Shown here in pieces: positions 43,963-53,809 of a stretch of DNA of 64,000 nt. How positions within the stretch are numbered: position 1 is the stretch's first letter; every line of letters starts with the position of its first letter. The notes under the pieces are model-generated. The model had not been told where the DNA came from. It saw nothing but the letters and a program-made list of their open reading frames with translations, and ran no database searches. Origin of the DNA: Cohnella sp. SGD-V74. GTDB lineage: Bacteria > Bacillota > Bacilli > Paenibacillales > Paenibacillaceae. A program made the translations under genes and the position numbers. Location: positions 1 to 64,000 of the forward strand of contig NZ_PVYW01000023.1 of NCBI RefSeq assembly GCF_003001675.1, given 5' to 3'.

Positions 43963-45369
43963 ATGATGCGCGAAGAGGAACAACTTGAGCTGGAGACGGC
44001 GATTGCGGACATTACGAAAATTGCGGAACGATTCGAGCTCGATTTCTATCCGATGCGGTACGAGATCTGTCCGGCGGACATCATCTATACATTCGGCGCT
44101 TACGGCATGCCGACGCGGTTCAGCCACTGGAGCTTCGGCAAGACGTTTAACCGGATGAAAATGCAGTACGACCTCGGTCTCAGCAAAATTTACGAACTCG
44201 TCATCAACTCCAATCCGTGCTACGCTTTTCTGCTGGACGGCAACTCCTTGGTGCAGAACAAGCTGATCGTCGCCCACGTGCTCGCCCACTGCGACTTCTT
44301 CAAGAACAACGCCCGCTTCTCCATCTCCAACCGCAATATGGTGGAGAGCATGTCCGCCGCCGCGGAGCGCATCAGCGGATACGAGATCGAATACGGCACG
44401 GCGGAGGTCGAACGCTTCCTCGATGCGGTCATGGCGATCCAGGAGCACGTCGATCCCGTCATCCGCAAGCCGTACGGCCTCGACCGCAAGCATTACATGG
44501 AGGCGCAGCAGCGCAGGGAGAAGAAGGAGAGAAACGCGGGCCGCCTCTCCTCCCCGTACGACGACCTGTGGGATCTCGAGAGCTACGAAGCGAACGGGCA
44601 GGGCAAGGCGGATCAGGAGGAGAATGACGATCCGAAACGTTTTCCGGTCAGCCCGGAGAAGGACATCGTCTGGTTTATCCAGCAATTTTCTCCCGTGCTC
44701 GAAGACTGGCAGCGCGACATCATGAGCATCATCCGCGAGGAGATGCTGTACTTCTGGCCGCAGATCGAGACGAAGATCATGAATGAAGGCTGGGCCTCCT
44801 ACTGGCACCAGAGAATTATGCGCGAGCTGCCGCTGACGAGCGAAGAGACGGTCGAATACGCCAAGCTGAATTCGGCGGTCGTGCAGCCCTCCAAGCATTC
44901 GCTTAATCCGTACTATCTCGGGCTTAAAATATTCGAGGACATCGAGAAGAGGTTCGGCCGCGAGAAAATATTCGAGGTGCGCGAGCTCGATTCCGACGCT
45001 TCCTTCCTGCGCAACTATTTGACGAAGGAGCTGACGGAGGAACTGGATCTGTACATTTTCGAGAAAAAGGGGCAGGAGTGGAAAATTACCGACAAAGGCT
45101 GGGAGAACGTGCGCGACCAGCTTGTCTTCTCCCGCGTGAACGGCGGCTTCCCCTATCTGGAGGTGACGGATGCGGACTACCAGCGGACTGGAGAACTGTA
45201 CGTGACGCATCGATACGAGGGTACCGAACTCGACCTCAAATACGTGGAGCGGACGCTCCCTTACCTCGTCTCGCTGTGGGGCAAGAACGTGCATCTGGAG
45301 ACGTTCTGCGACGACAAAAAAGTGCTGTTCACATGTGACGGCAAGAAGACGAACCGACGCAGCGTGTAG
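43963..45369 (+). CDS. spoVR: SpoVR family sporulation protein
   Basis: A 468-residue cytoplasmic protein of the SpoVR family, which in B. subtilis is needed for normal spore cortex formation. Family blocks: [21 protein letters not shown], written here as the N-terminal [13 protein letters not shown], then [23 protein letters not shown] [14 protein letters not shown] and [13 protein letters not shown]. Length is close to the B. subtilis protein (468). The start ATG (or the next ATG at 43966) follows AGGGGG with a long spacing. Biochemical activity of the family is still unclear. It stands alone, convergent with the 2H phosphoesterase gene. Confidence 0.93.
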   Translation: MMREEEQLELETAIADITKIAERFELDFYPMRYEICPADIIYTFGAYGMPTRFSHWSFGKTFNRMKMQYDLGLSKIYELVINSNPCYAFLLDGNSLVQNKLIVAHVLAHCDFFKNNARFSISNRNMVESMSAAAERISGYEIEYGTAEVERFLDAVMAIQEHVDPVIRKPYGLDRKHYMEAQQRREKKERNAGRLSSPYDDLWDLESYEANGQGKADQEENDDPKRFPVSPEKDIVWFIQQFSPVLEDWQRDIMSIIREEMLYFWPQIETKIMNEGWASYWHQRIMRELPLTSEETVEYAKLNSAVVQPSKHSLNPYYLGLKIFEDIEKRFGREKIFEVRELDSDASFLRNYLTKELTEELDLYIFEKKGQEWKITDKGWENVRDQLVFSRVNGGFPYLEVTDADYQRTGELYVTHRYEGTELDLKYVERTLPYLVSLWGKNVHLETFCDDKKVLFTCDGKKTNRRSV

Positions 45370-45384
45370 CGGGCAAAAGGCGTC

Positions 45385-45445
45385 GAAGGGGCTAACCCGT
45401 AAGCGAAACTTCGCATGAGTTCGCTTGCTTACGGGAAGCCCCTTC
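45385..45445. terminator. Convergent terminator hairpin
   Basis: GAAGGGGC and GCCCCTTC enclose CCCGTAAGC/GCTTACGGG, giving a long two-step stem between the convergent spoVR and 2H phosphoesterase genes. T runs are short on either side. Confidence 0.6.
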
Positions 45446-45481
45446 AGCGTTATTCGGAAGAGACGAGGGATTCCCATCTCC

Positions 45482-46243
45482 TCATCCTCCGTTCGCCTCC
45501 CTCTCCGGAAGAGCCGCAAAATCCTTCACGGCAAAGACGTCCCGAAAATCGTTCATATGATAGTGATGCTGGTAGACAAGCTCGCAGACGTCCAGCTCGA
45601 TCGTCATCTCCAGCTCCCGGTTGATCCGGCGGAGCGTATCGTACAGGGCGATGACTTCCTCCGGACTGTGCGGCCCGACCCGATGATACCCGAGCGAGAC
45701 GTGCGGCACGAACGACTCGCCAAGCGGATAGACGGCTTCCAGCCTGTCGAACAGATCGATAAGCAGCTCGCAGTCCTCCTTCGCTTCGGGCACGAACTTG
45801 AGACCGATAATGTCCTTCCCTCCGGTGCTGACGCCGAGCGCTCTCATGCGAATGGAGCGATCCCCGAACTGCGCGGCGATTCGTTGAAATTCGGTCTTCA
45901 CCTGCGGCTCCGTTCGCTCGATGCTGTGCCGGATCATCCCGTCGTCGCCGTCTACGTTGTACGCGTTGCTCAAGGCGTGAATCGTCAGATGGTAAGTATG
46001 CGGGGCGAGCGCGACGAACCGGTCGCCGTGCTTCCCGAAAAGATGGTCGCGAACGTCCAAGCAACTGTTGCGGTCCTTGTCCGACAACATAATGACCGTT
46101 GTCGCCCCGTAGAACGGCATCATCTCTCCGTCTGCGGTCACCTTGCGGAGCAGCCGGTCCGATACGGTCCACGGCAGCGGCAGATCGTTCATCTGCCGCT
46201 CGAACAAGGAGATCAAGCGATCCGAATATGTCCGATAATCCAA
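45482..46243 (-). CDS. 2H phosphoesterase (2'-5' RNA ligase-like)
   Basis: A 253-residue protein with the two HxT/S motifs of the 2H superfamily: H85-L-T87 in YHLTIHAL and H181-V-S183 in PHVSLGYH. Members cleave cyclic phosphodiesters or 2'-5' bonds in nucleotides or RNA ends. The start is TTG at 46243, nine bases after AGGAGGAG; frames extending further upstream lie inside the permease gene and are not real. It follows the MalG-type permease gene by 29 bp and appears to be the last gene of the LacI-controlled sugar transporter operon, an unusual place for this family. Confidence 0.78.
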   Translation of the reverse strand: MDYRTYSDRLISLFERQMNDLPLPWTVSDRLLRKVTADGEMMPFYGATTVIMLSDKDRNSCLDVRDHLFGKHGDRFVALAPHTYHLTIHALSNAYNVDGDDGMIRHSIERTEPQVKTEFQRIAAQFGDRSIRMRALGVSTGGKDIIGLKFVPEAKEDCELLIDLFDRLEAVYPLGESFVPHVSLGYHRVGPHSPEEVIALYDTLRRINRELEMTIELDVCELVYQHHYHMNDFRDVFAVKDFAALPEREANGG

Positions 46244-46272
46244 CTGAAATCCACTCCTCCTGCGTATTGCCG

Positions 46273-47088
46273 TCACTTGACGGCTCCGTCCGTTAAACCG
46301 GAAATAAAGTACTTTTGCAGCGCCAGGAACGCCACGGTAACAGGGATGACGGCCAATAACGCGGCCGCGGCAGCCGAGCCGAAATCCGACGAAGTGTCGG
46401 AGAAGAAGCGCGAGATCGCCAGCGTAATCGTCTGGTTGTGCGGCTTCTGCAAGAAGTAGAGCGGGAACTCGTAATCGTTCCACACTTTGAGCCCTTTCAG
46501 GATCAGCACGGCGGCGGTCACCGGCTTCAGCTGTGGCAGAACGATGCTGTAGAACAGCCTGAAGTGCCCGCAGCCGTCCACCTTGGCCGCCTCGTCCAGC
46601 TCCCGCGGAATCGTGCGGATAAAGTTGGCGTACAGGAAAATGCTCAGCGGCAAATTGTACGTCGTCAGCACGAGAACGATGCCCCAGTTAGCGTTGATCG
46701 CGCCGAAATCGCGCATGACCGAGTACAGGGGGACGATGACGCTCAGCGTCGGAACCATCATGACGCCGAGAATGACGTTCATCCATAGCCGGTTCAGCCG
46801 GGAATGAATTCTGGCCAGCGGGTAAGCCGATACGGACCCGATGACGACAAGCAATACAGCGGTCGATACGGTGAGGATGAAAGTGTTGCCGAATGCCCGC
46901 GGCAGATTGCTGTCAAGCAGAGCGTTCTTGAAGTGATCCAGGTAAACGTAATCCGGCAGTCTCCATCGGGAAGACAGATCGGTCGTTCGCTTGAAGGCGA
47001 CGGACGCCGCGATGTACAGCGGCAGCAGATGAATGACGCCGAGAATCAGCCCGAGCGGAGGCAGCGCCAGCTTGCGAATGCGGCTCAT
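46273..47088 (-). CDS. Sugar ABC permease, MalG type
   Basis: A 271-residue permease with six membrane segments and the EAA loop AKVDGCGHFRLFYSIVLPQL. The C-terminus ISGLTDGAVK is typical of MalG-like subunits. Its start overlaps or nearly abuts the end of the MalF-type gene (1 bp apart), indicating coupling. It works with the partner permease (47090-47992) and the lipoprotein (47982-49319). No ATPase gene is present. Confidence 0.88.
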   Translation of the reverse strand: MSRIRKLALPPLGLILGVIHLLPLYIAASVAFKRTTDLSSRWRLPDYVYLDHFKNALLDSNLPRAFGNTFILTVSTAVLLVVIGSVSAYPLARIHSRLNRLWMNVILGVMMVPTLSVIVPLYSVMRDFGAINANWGIVLVLTTYNLPLSIFLYANFIRTIPRELDEAAKVDGCGHFRLFYSIVLPQLKPVTAAVLILKGLKVWNDYEFPLYFLQKPHNQTITLAISRFFSDTSSDFGSAAAAALLAVIPVTVAFLALQKYFISGLTDGAVK

Positions 47089-47089
47089 C

Positions 47090-47992
47090 TCAGTGCTCCA
47101 CCTCCCTCTTGCGCAAAAATCGGTTGATCGCGATCGTGATCGTCATAATGGTCAGAAACAGAGCGATGCCCAGCGTCGCGGAATAGCCGGCGTTCTGACT
47201 GGCGAAGTACAAGTAGTTGATCATCGTCGACACCGAATGAGTGCTGAAGCCCGGTCCTCCGCGGGTCAGCGCCATGACGAGATCGAAGAGCTGCAAGCCC
47301 CCGATCAGCTTAAGCGTCGCGTTGGTGATAATCGCCGGCGCCAGCAGCGGCAGCGTAATATGCCGAAAGCGGCTCCACACCCGAACTCCGTCCATCTCGG
47401 CGGCTTCGTAATACGTCTGAGGAATCGTCTGCAAGCCTGCCAAGTAGATGACCATCGCTTGTCCGACGTATTGCAGCGACGTGATGAACAGAATCAGTCC
47501 GACCGCCCGGTTGGGATCGGCCAGCCAGTCGACGCGCGCCAGCCCGAGCGCGCTCATCAGATCGTTTAACGCTCCGCCGCTGTATTGCAGCATGAAATAC
47601 CAGATGTAGCCCATGATCAAGCCGGAGATCATCACCGGCAAATAGATCGCGGCTCTCGCCAGCGTTCTTCCCGCGAACTTCCGATTCAGCAGCAGCGCGT
47701 ACAGCAGCCCCCATACGTTCTGGATGACGGCGGAACCGACTCCGTAGATCAGTGTGTTGACAAAGGCGGTGCGGATGTTCGAATCGGCGAACAGCTTCCG
47801 GTAATTATCCCATCCGATGAAGGAATAGCTCTGGGAATAACCGTTCCAATCCGTGAACGAAATCCGCACCCCGCTGATCAGCGGATAGAAGACGAACAGG
47901 CCGAAGAGCACGAACGCCGGCGCATACATTGCGGCAATCTGCAGCCGATCGGCCAGCCGGCTTCGATTCAACGCGTTGACATTACTTCGCAT
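47090..47992 (-). CDS. Sugar ABC permease, MalF type
   Basis: A 300-residue permease with about six membrane segments and the EAA loop AAEMDGVRVWSRFRHITLPL. The gene overlaps the 3' end of the binding-protein gene by 11 bp, so its ribosome site lies inside that gene. Second gene of the transporter operon. Confidence 0.88.
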   Translation of the reverse strand: MRSNVNALNRSRLADRLQIAAMYAPAFVLFGLFVFYPLISGVRISFTDWNGYSQSYSFIGWDNYRKLFADSNIRTAFVNTLIYGVGSAVIQNVWGLLYALLLNRKFAGRTLARAAIYLPVMISGLIMGYIWYFMLQYSGGALNDLMSALGLARVDWLADPNRAVGLILFITSLQYVGQAMVIYLAGLQTIPQTYYEAAEMDGVRVWSRFRHITLPLLAPAIITNATLKLIGGLQLFDLVMALTRGGPGFSTHSVSTMINYLYFASQNAGYSATLGIALFLTIMTITIAINRFLRKREVEH

Positions 47993-49319
47993 TCGACAGT
48001 CGCGTATAATCTTCGCTCATCGCGGCGATGACCTGGGCGGCATCCATCGTGCCGGCCAGCAGGCCGGAACCGACGTTGCCCAGCGTCGTGAACATGCCGT
48101 TCGGAAGATACTGCCGATCGAAATGATTGGAGACGGGCGCGTCCTGATATTGGTCGAACACCCCTTGCAGCGTGCCGAGATCGACTTTGACGCCGTTCAG
48201 TCCGGCAGGCAGCGAGTAGGCTTCCGCAATCTTGCGCACGTTGTCGGGCTGGGCCAGGTAATCGATGAATGCGAGCGCCTGCTCCGGATGTTTCGTGTCC
48301 TTCCAGACGCCGACTGAGTCCCGCTCCCCGCTGATCAGGAATGGCTTGGCGCTCGCATCCCCGACCGGAATGCGCATCATTGACACGTCGGCGTCGGGAT
48401 TCAGCTTCTTGATCTCGGCGATCGTCTGGTTCGATTGGAAGGCGAAGGCGACGTTGTTTTTGGCGAATTCGGAGTAGATCGTCGCCTTGTCCGCCGTCAG
48501 ATAGTCGGCATTGAAATAGCCTTGCGCCTTCAGATTCAGGACGAAATCGGTTACGGCGCCGAACTCCTTCCAGTCGAACGAGCCCTGCTCGAAGGCGCTC
48601 TTATGGCTGTTCCCGCTCTGCACGAGCAGCGACAGAGAGACGCGGCTGAGCATGCCGGCGATGTCGGACTGCTCCTTGCCGGCTACGGCGATCGGCGTAT
48701 AGCCCGCTTTCTTGATCGCTTCGCAAGCGGCCAGGAACTGCTCCCACGTCTCGGGAACGGACAAGCCGAGCTGCTGCAAAATCGTTTGGCTGTAGATCAT
48801 CCCGCTGACGTCGATGTCCATCGGCAGCGCCAGCAGCTTGCCCCCGTAATCGGCAACGACCGGCTTGATCGAATCCGCCACCTGGCCCGCCCACGCCCGG
48901 TCTCCGAGCGGCAGCAAATATTCGCCGAATCTGCGCACGGACCAGCCGGCTGTCGAGAACAAATCGGGCATATCGTTGTTCGCCATCCTGGCCGTCATCA
49001 ATGTGTTGAAATCTTTACCGAGATCAGCTAGCTCAACGGTAATGCCTAGATGGCTGTCATTAAAACCGGCGACGATCTCTTTGAACGCTTCCAGCGTTCC
49101 GCCCGATGCGTTGGTCGAGAATTCGAGCGTAACTGGCTTCTGCGAGGGCGAGGGCGAAGCGGCTTCGGCGGATGCGGCCGGCGGAGTTGCCCCGCCTTCC
49201 GGAGAGGCGGATGCGCCGCTGCTTGGGGCGTTGTTGTCTTTGCCGCACGCAGAGACAAGCAGGGCAAGCAGAAGCAAAGGCACGACGAGCAGCTTCGAAC
49301 GTTGAATTTTAGTCATCAT
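47982..49319 (-). CDS. Sugar ABC transporter binding lipoprotein
   Basis: A 445-residue family 1 solute-binding protein. The signal sequence ends in lipobox VSAC with the lipidated Cys, followed by a Ser/Ala/Pro/Gly linker. The mature part begins VTLEFSTNASGGTLEAFKEI and resembles MsmE/UgpB proteins. ATG at 49319 (or 49316) fits AGGA six to nine bases upstream; an ATG at 49325 is too close to that site. A LacI-type operator lies 53 bp upstream (49372-49385). First structural gene of the operon after the repressor. Confidence 0.87.
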   Translation of the reverse strand: MMTKIQRSKLLVVPLLLLALLVSACGKDNNAPSSGASASPEGGATPPAASAEAASPSPSQKPVTLEFSTNASGGTLEAFKEIVAGFNDSHLGITVELADLGKDFNTLMTARMANNDMPDLFSTAGWSVRRFGEYLLPLGDRAWAGQVADSIKPVVADYGGKLLALPMDIDVSGMIYSQTILQQLGLSVPETWEQFLAACEAIKKAGYTPIAVAGKEQSDIAGMLSRVSLSLLVQSGNSHKSAFEQGSFDWKEFGAVTDFVLNLKAQGYFNADYLTADKATIYSEFAKNNVAFAFQSNQTIAEIKKLNPDADVSMMRIPVGDASAKPFLISGERDSVGVWKDTKHPEQALAFIDYLAQPDNVRKIAEAYSLPAGLNGVKVDLGTLQGVFDQYQDAPVSNHFDRQYLPNGMFTTLGNVGSGLLAGTMDAAQVIAAMSEDYTRLSNAK

Positions 49320-49371
49320 CACCATTCCTATTCTTGTTTTAGGTTTTATCTATTGAGGCCGGCGCCCTTTT

Positions 49372-49385
49372 AGACACCGGTGTCA
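49372..49385. promoter_or_regulatory. LacI-type operator before the transporter genes
   Basis: AGACACCGGTGTCA contains the 12-bp perfect palindrome GACACCGGTGTC with central CG, the usual form of LacI-family operators. On the minus strand it overlaps a TTGACA hexamer that may be the -35 box. The CACCGGTG core recurs at 50479-50486. Confidence 0.75.
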
Positions 49386-49430
49386 ACACGAGTCTGGAAA
49401 GCCGATCCAGGTCATAATCAGAGCCAGCCG

Positions 49431-50429
49431 TCAGCGTACGCTGTCTCGAACGATCAGCCGCGGCTCCACTTGGACGGACGCGACGTTCTTATCCCCGTCG
49501 ATCAGTTTGCCGATGACCGCGAACATCTCGCGGGCCAATCTCTCGAAATCCTGGCCCATCGTCGTCAGCGGAGGGCAGTAATATTGCGAGATCGGAATGT
49601 TATCGAAACCGATCACCGATACGTCCTGCGGAATGGACAGGCCGTGGGTATGCAGCGAGCTGTACACCGCGATCGCCTTCTCGTCCCCGGAGACGAAAAA
49701 CACTTGGGGCAGATTGCCCTGCTCGATTCTGCCATCGACGAACCGCCTGATCGTCTCCAGATTGTTCATTCCATAGACGACCTCCAGCCGCTCGAGCGGA
49801 ATGCCGCTGCGGGCGTATACCTCTTTGATCGCATCGGCGCGCTCCACGTTGACGTCGATCTCCGCTCCGAGCAGCAGGCAGATGGAAGTCAGCTCTCTCC
49901 CGAACAGGAACTCTCCCGCCTCCCGCATGCCCGACCGATTGTTGTTGGAGATGGACAACGGCGCCAGCGGGTTCTTCTCGAACGAGATGAAAGGAATGCG
50001 GCTCTTCTCCGCCAGCTCGATGCGCTTGTCGTTCTCCTGCAAGTAAAAAAGAACGAGAACATCGATATACCCTCCCGACTTCTCCAGCATGGAGTTGCCG
50101 AGGTCGAAGTCGTCGTAGATCACCTCCTGGAGGATCGTATAGTTTTTGGCGTTGGCTTCCCGAATCATGAAGGACATCAGGTAGTCGAACCATTGCGTCG
50201 TATTTTGACCGTGCGTTTTCCGGATTGATACGAGAATGTTTTTGTTCGTCTTCTGATTCAGATTCCGAGCGTAGATGTTCGGCTTGAAGTTCGTGTCCGC
50301 GATCACCTGCCGGATTTTGTCCCGCGTGCTTGACTTCACGTTTTTGTCCTCGTTGATGACCCGCGACACCGTCTTGAAGGAAAAGCCCGATATTCGCGCG
50401 ATATCCCGGATCGTGTATTTCTGTTCCAT
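49431..50429 (-). CDS. LacI family transcriptional repressor
   Basis: A 332-residue regulator. The N-terminal helix-turn-helix is YTIRDIARISGFSFKTVSRV with hinge helix region near ARNLNQKT, followed by a periplasmic-binding-protein-like effector domain (about 62-332). AAGGAG precedes the start. It is transcribed ahead of, and in the same direction as, the sugar transporter genes. Matching palindromes lie before its own gene and before the binding-protein gene, so it should repress both until a sugar or sugar phosphate binds. Confidence 0.9.
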   Translation of the reverse strand: MEQKYTIRDIARISGFSFKTVSRVINEDKNVKSSTRDKIRQVIADTNFKPNIYARNLNQKTNKNILVSIRKTHGQNTTQWFDYLMSFMIREANAKNYTILQEVIYDDFDLGNSMLEKSGGYIDVLVLFYLQENDKRIELAEKSRIPFISFEKNPLAPLSISNNNRSGMREAGEFLFGRELTSICLLLGAEIDVNVERADAIKEVYARSGIPLERLEVVYGMNNLETIRRFVDGRIEQGNLPQVFFVSGDEKAIAVYSSLHTHGLSIPQDVSVIGFDNIPISQYYCPPLTTMGQDFERLAREMFAVIGKLIDGDKNVASVQVEPRLIVRDSVR

Positions 50430-50475
50430 GCCGACGAATCTCCTTAACGATAAGCTGTAGAAAAGAGGAGTGTGA

Positions 50476-50489
50476 TGTCACCGGTGTCA
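50476..50489. promoter_or_regulatory. LacI-type operator before the repressor gene
   Basis: TGTCACCGGTGTCA shares the CACCGGTG core and flanking T/TCA with the site at 49372-49385. On the minus strand both sites read TTGACACCGGTG. It lies 47 bp before the repressor start, consistent with autoregulation. Confidence 0.7.
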
Positions 50490-50639
50490 ATTTTGACGGT
50501 AGAAGCTTGTTCTGTTTCCAGCATAAGGCGGCTCTATTACCCGGGTATTATTGGAATGTAAAACCTGTGTGCAATTTGTGCGGGTGCTCGCGATAAACCC
50601 GTCCCCCTGTGCGCCAGATGATGTTTCTTTCCCCTTTTC

Positions 50640-50830
50640 ACGCTATCCCCTTCCGTCAGTCCGTCTGCTTCCTCCCGCTCCACTTCCCACTTCTTATGTC
50701 GCTATCCCTTCCGGTCAGTTCATGCCATACCTGTCCTACCGCTTTTTCGCCCCTTTTTGCCGCTATCCCTTCCGGTCAGTTCACGCTCCGCTGCCTTACG
50801 CTTTCTCCCCTTTTGCCGCTATCCCTTTGA
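50640..50830 (-). repeat. Array B, inverted GGGATA units
   Basis: Four units read as TATCCC on the plus strand at 50644, 50703, 50764 and 50820 (spacing 56-61 bp). The best units are CGCTATCCCTTCCGGTCAGT, the reverse complement of the array A unit with ACTGACCGGAAGGGATAGCG. Intervening bases are pyrimidine-rich. The stretch 50490-50640 shows no gene. Confidence 0.75.
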
Positions 50831-50861
50831 GTCAGTTGGGAGTCACGTCTCGCTGTTCGTG

Positions 50862-50975
50862 GATTGCATCCATTCCTCCACCATCACCTTTCCTGAACTT
50901 ACGAAGCCTAGCGGCCGTTCCTAGTCTGGCAGATTGACTCGAGCCTCACGGAAACACTCCCTTAAACCTGGATGA
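50862..50975 (+). repeat. 114-bp central element, copy 2
   Basis: Gap-free match to 164-277 (87 of 114 identical by hand count). It sits between inverted GGGATA units on the left and direct units on the right. The frame that is open in copy 1 has a TAG here at codon 21. Confidence 0.65.
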
Positions 50976-51062
50976 TCCTGCTCCTCTCCGAACGAAATCA
51001 GACCATTCCCTTACTCAACAATCTCGTTCTTTTTCAAAGGTATGGTCTCAAACCGAGTCATT

Positions 51063-51470
51063 GGGATAGCCAGCAAGCTGCTGAATGCTGATTCACCGCC
51101 GTGAGGATGATCGACTGATTAAACGGGATAGCTTCTAACGCTATAACCAGATTTCTGAGCTGTCGGGATAAAGACAAATGGAGAACATGTCATGGCCGAT
51201 CTCACAGGAGGCATACGACCAACCTGACTGGACGGGATACCGGTAAAAGGAGAGGAAAGGCACTACGTACCTATTCGAGAATGTGGTGCAGGAAAGCTGA
51301 GCGGACGGGATACCGGTAAAAGGAACGGAAAGGCACTACGTACCTATTCGAGAATATGGTGCAGGAAAGCTGAGCGGACGGGATACCGGTAAAAGGAACG
51401 GAAAGGCACTACGTACCTATTCGAGAATATGGTGCAGGAAAGCTGAGCGGACGGGATACCGGCAAAAGAG
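51063..51470 (+). repeat. Array B, direct GGGATA units with 73-bp tandem
   Basis: Seven units have GGGATA at 51063, 51125, 51165, 51234, 51307, 51380 and 51453. The last four are exactly 73 bp apart, and their spacers (AAAGGCACTACGTACC, then TATTCGAGAAT) are nearly identical, a recent tandem amplification. Earlier units are degenerate. It ends just before the terminator of the chemoreceptor gene. Confidence 0.85.
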
Positions 51471-51486
51471 CGGAAAAGACACTATC

Positions 51487-51522
51487 AAAAAAAAGCGCCC
51501 CCCTGTTTATGAGGGAACGCTC
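51487..51522 (-). terminator. Terminator of the chemoreceptor gene
   Basis: Minus-strand AGCGTTCCCT pairs with AGGGGGGCGCT around CATAAAC and is followed by eight T. Confidence 0.8.
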
Positions 51523-51534
51523 GCTCCTGATTGA

Positions 51535-53640
51535 TTAAATTTTGAACCGCGACAGCTTCTCCAGAAGCTCCTGCACCATGCTGCTGAGCGCCGCCGAGGA
51601 CGAAGCGATCTCCTCCATCGAGGCCAGCTGCTCCTCCGAAGCCGACGCGACATTTTGCGAGCTGTCCGCAGCTTCCCCGGCGAGTCTCGTCAGTTCCCTG
51701 ATGGAAGCTCCGACCTGCTCCGACCCGGCGTTCATCTGCTCCGAGATCGCGGACACCTCTTGAATCTGCCCGTTCACCCGCTGCATCTCCTCCGCCACGG
51801 CCCGGAACGTGTCCGCGCACTCCAGCACGAAGCGTTCGCCGAGCTCGATCTCGGACGCTCCCTGCTTCATCCGATCCGCAGCCCGCACCGTCTCCTCCTG
51901 AACGGAGCCGATCAGGCCAGAGATCTGCTCCGCCGCCCGCAGCGTCTGATCCGCCAGCTTGCGAACTTCCGCGGCGACAACGACGAAGCCCCGTCCGTGC
52001 TCGCCCGCCCGGGCCGCTTCGATCGCGGCGTTCAGCGCGAGCAGGTTCGTCTGATTGCTGATGTCGGAGATCAGACCGACGATGCCGCCGATTTCCTTGG
52101 AGCGCTCGCTTAACTGCCCCATCAGTTGCTCGGCTTCGGACACCGTGTTTCTCACGCGGGACATTTGTTCGCCCGCCTGGCCGATCCGCTCGTTGCCCAG
52201 CTCGGTCTGGGCCTGAACTTCCTGGGCGGAGGCGGAGACCGTCTCCGAGGAATCGGTAATTCTCCGAATGCCCGCCGCCATCTCGTTCATTGATCCGGCT
52301 GTCTCGCGAGTATGCCGATTCTGCGTCTCTGCACCCGCGGCGACTTGCTCGATCGACTTGGCGATCGTCTCCGACGCGAGACTCGTCTGCTCCGCGCTCG
52401 CCGTCAGCTGCTGGGACGTCGCGCCGACCGACATCGACAGATCCGCCACCAGATGGAACATGCCGCGCAACTCCGAGGTCATGCGATTGAAGTCGCCGGC
52501 CAACTGCCCGAACTCGTCCCTGCTGCGCACAGGAACTTGCTGGGTCAGATCTCCGCTGGCCATCCGATTGACGCTGACGGCGAGAGACCGCACGTGACGG
52601 ATAATCATGAATCGGGTCAGCACGGCGAGAATGACGCCAAGCACGAGAATGCCGACCACGCTGACGATCTGAACGGTCGTTCGAGCCTTGTTGTAAGATT
52701 CCAGAATCTTGTCTTTAGCGACGACAGCCTCGGAGTACATCATGACGTCGGCGCCCAGACGGATCGGGTAGAGCATGCGGAGCGCTTCTCCGCCGGACGT
52801 TTCTTTCGTATAAGCTTCGCCTGAGCCTTCGGACGCCAGCTTGGCGAACAACGCCTTCTTCTCCTCGCTGTCGCCGTAAGGCTGGGACACGAGCTCCCGC
52901 TGGACCGGATGCACGGTATAATTTCCGTTCACCGACACCATCGTCACGTAACCGTCCATCGGCGTATATTCCGACGCAACCTTCTGCAGCGTCTCCAGCG
53001 TAAAGTCGACGCCGACAATCCCCTGAAAATTCCCCTGGCCGTCGAGCACCGGCACGATCAGCGAAGTCAATTGCACGGACTGACCGTCAATGTCGTAAGC
53101 GTAAGGTTCGAGCAGCACCGGCTTATGCGTTTTCTTCGGGAGGAGATAGTAATCGCCGTCCCCCTCCGTCTCGTACCCCCTGAGCGCCTCTACAATGATT
53201 TTGTCCCCGCTCCGCACCACGTAGGGGACGAAACGTCCCGTTTCGTCATGCATGGCCGTTCCGGCGAACTGCGCGTCTTTGCCGTCGAACGCGTCCGGCT
53301 CCCACAGCGTGTACGTGCCGAGCAGCTCCGGATAAGCTTCAAGCGTATGGCGGAGCAATTCAAGCACCATCTCGCGGGACAGCGTGCCGCTCGTCTTCGA
53401 CTGCAGCAGCACTCGGCCCAGCATGTCGAGTTCCTGTTTGTAGCCGACCAGCTTCTTCTCGAATTCGCTGCCGAATTGCTGCCCGGCAAGCTCAGCCTCC
53501 GCCTCTCCCCTGCTGAGGCTCATCCCTTTCAGATTGTTCAAGTTCAGCTGCACCATGAACACGAACACAACGATCAGGGATAAAGCAAGGCAAGCAATAA
53601 ACTTCGTCGTCAACGACAATCCGATTTTCTTTTTTCCCAT
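51535..53640 (-). CDS. Methyl-accepting chemotaxis protein with dCache-type sensor
   Basis: A 701-residue transmembrane receptor. One membrane segment near 12-32 and another near 330-350 bracket an extracellular double-Cache-like domain (motifs [16 protein letters not shown] and [13 protein letters not shown]). HAMP follows (about 350-405), then the signalling domain with the conserved hairpin tip [20 protein letters not shown] and [17 protein letters not shown] at 53640 follows GGGAG nine bases upstream; the in-frame start at 53691 is unlikely. It should couple to CheW/CheA. The ligand is not predictable, though dCache receptors often bind amino acids or organic acids. Confidence 0.9.
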   Translation of the reverse strand: MGKKKIGLSLTTKFIACLALSLIVVFVFMVQLNLNNLKGMSLSRGEAEAELAGQQFGSEFEKKLVGYKQELDMLGRVLLQSKTSGTLSREMVLELLRHTLEAYPELLGTYTLWEPDAFDGKDAQFAGTAMHDETGRFVPYVVRSGDKIIVEALRGYETEGDGDYYLLPKKTHKPVLLEPYAYDIDGQSVQLTSLIVPVLDGQGNFQGIVGVDFTLETLQKVASEYTPMDGYVTMVSVNGNYTVHPVQRELVSQPYGDSEEKKALFAKLASEGSGEAYTKETSGGEALRMLYPIRLGADVMMYSEAVVAKDKILESYNKARTTVQIVSVVGILVLGVILAVLTRFMIIRHVRSLAVSVNRMASGDLTQQVPVRSRDEFGQLAGDFNRMTSELRGMFHLVADLSMSVGATSQQLTASAEQTSLASETIAKSIEQVAAGAETQNRHTRETAGSMNEMAAGIRRITDSSETVSASAQEVQAQTELGNERIGQAGEQMSRVRNTVSEAEQLMGQLSERSKEIGGIVGLISDISNQTNLLALNAAIEAARAGEHGRGFVVVAAEVRKLADQTLRAAEQISGLIGSVQEETVRAADRMKQGASEIELGERFVLECADTFRAVAEEMQRVNGQIQEVSAISEQMNAGSEQVGASIRELTRLAGEAADSSQNVASASEEQLASMEEIASSSAALSSMVQELLEKLSRFKI

Positions 53641-53809
53641 TCTCCCACACTCCCGCGCAGTATTACGACATTTATCGACACAACTTGACATTTTCTGAAT
53701 ATCCAGTTCACTGGAAATGTAAGCAAGAAAATAGAAAATTCCGTCTCATGCGTAAAGATGGGAAAAAAGGTTTAATCTAAACGTAAATCCAGCGAAAAGG
53801 AGTGATCGC

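Noticed and set aside
43939-45519. 526-residue frame antisense to spoVR
   Set aside because: The sense strand encodes a full-length SpoVR; long antisense frames are common in GC-rich DNA of this codon use. The same applies to antisense frames over 3518-4552, 6866-8272 and 59835-61409.
51232-51470. CRISPR-like array
   Set aside because: The repeats include their spacers (whole 73-bp units are alike), other units have irregular spacing, and no cas genes are present.
53769-53790. Sigma-B promoter before the SDR gene
   Set aside because: GTTTAA is present but no GGGTAT-like -10 follows at 12-15 bp.
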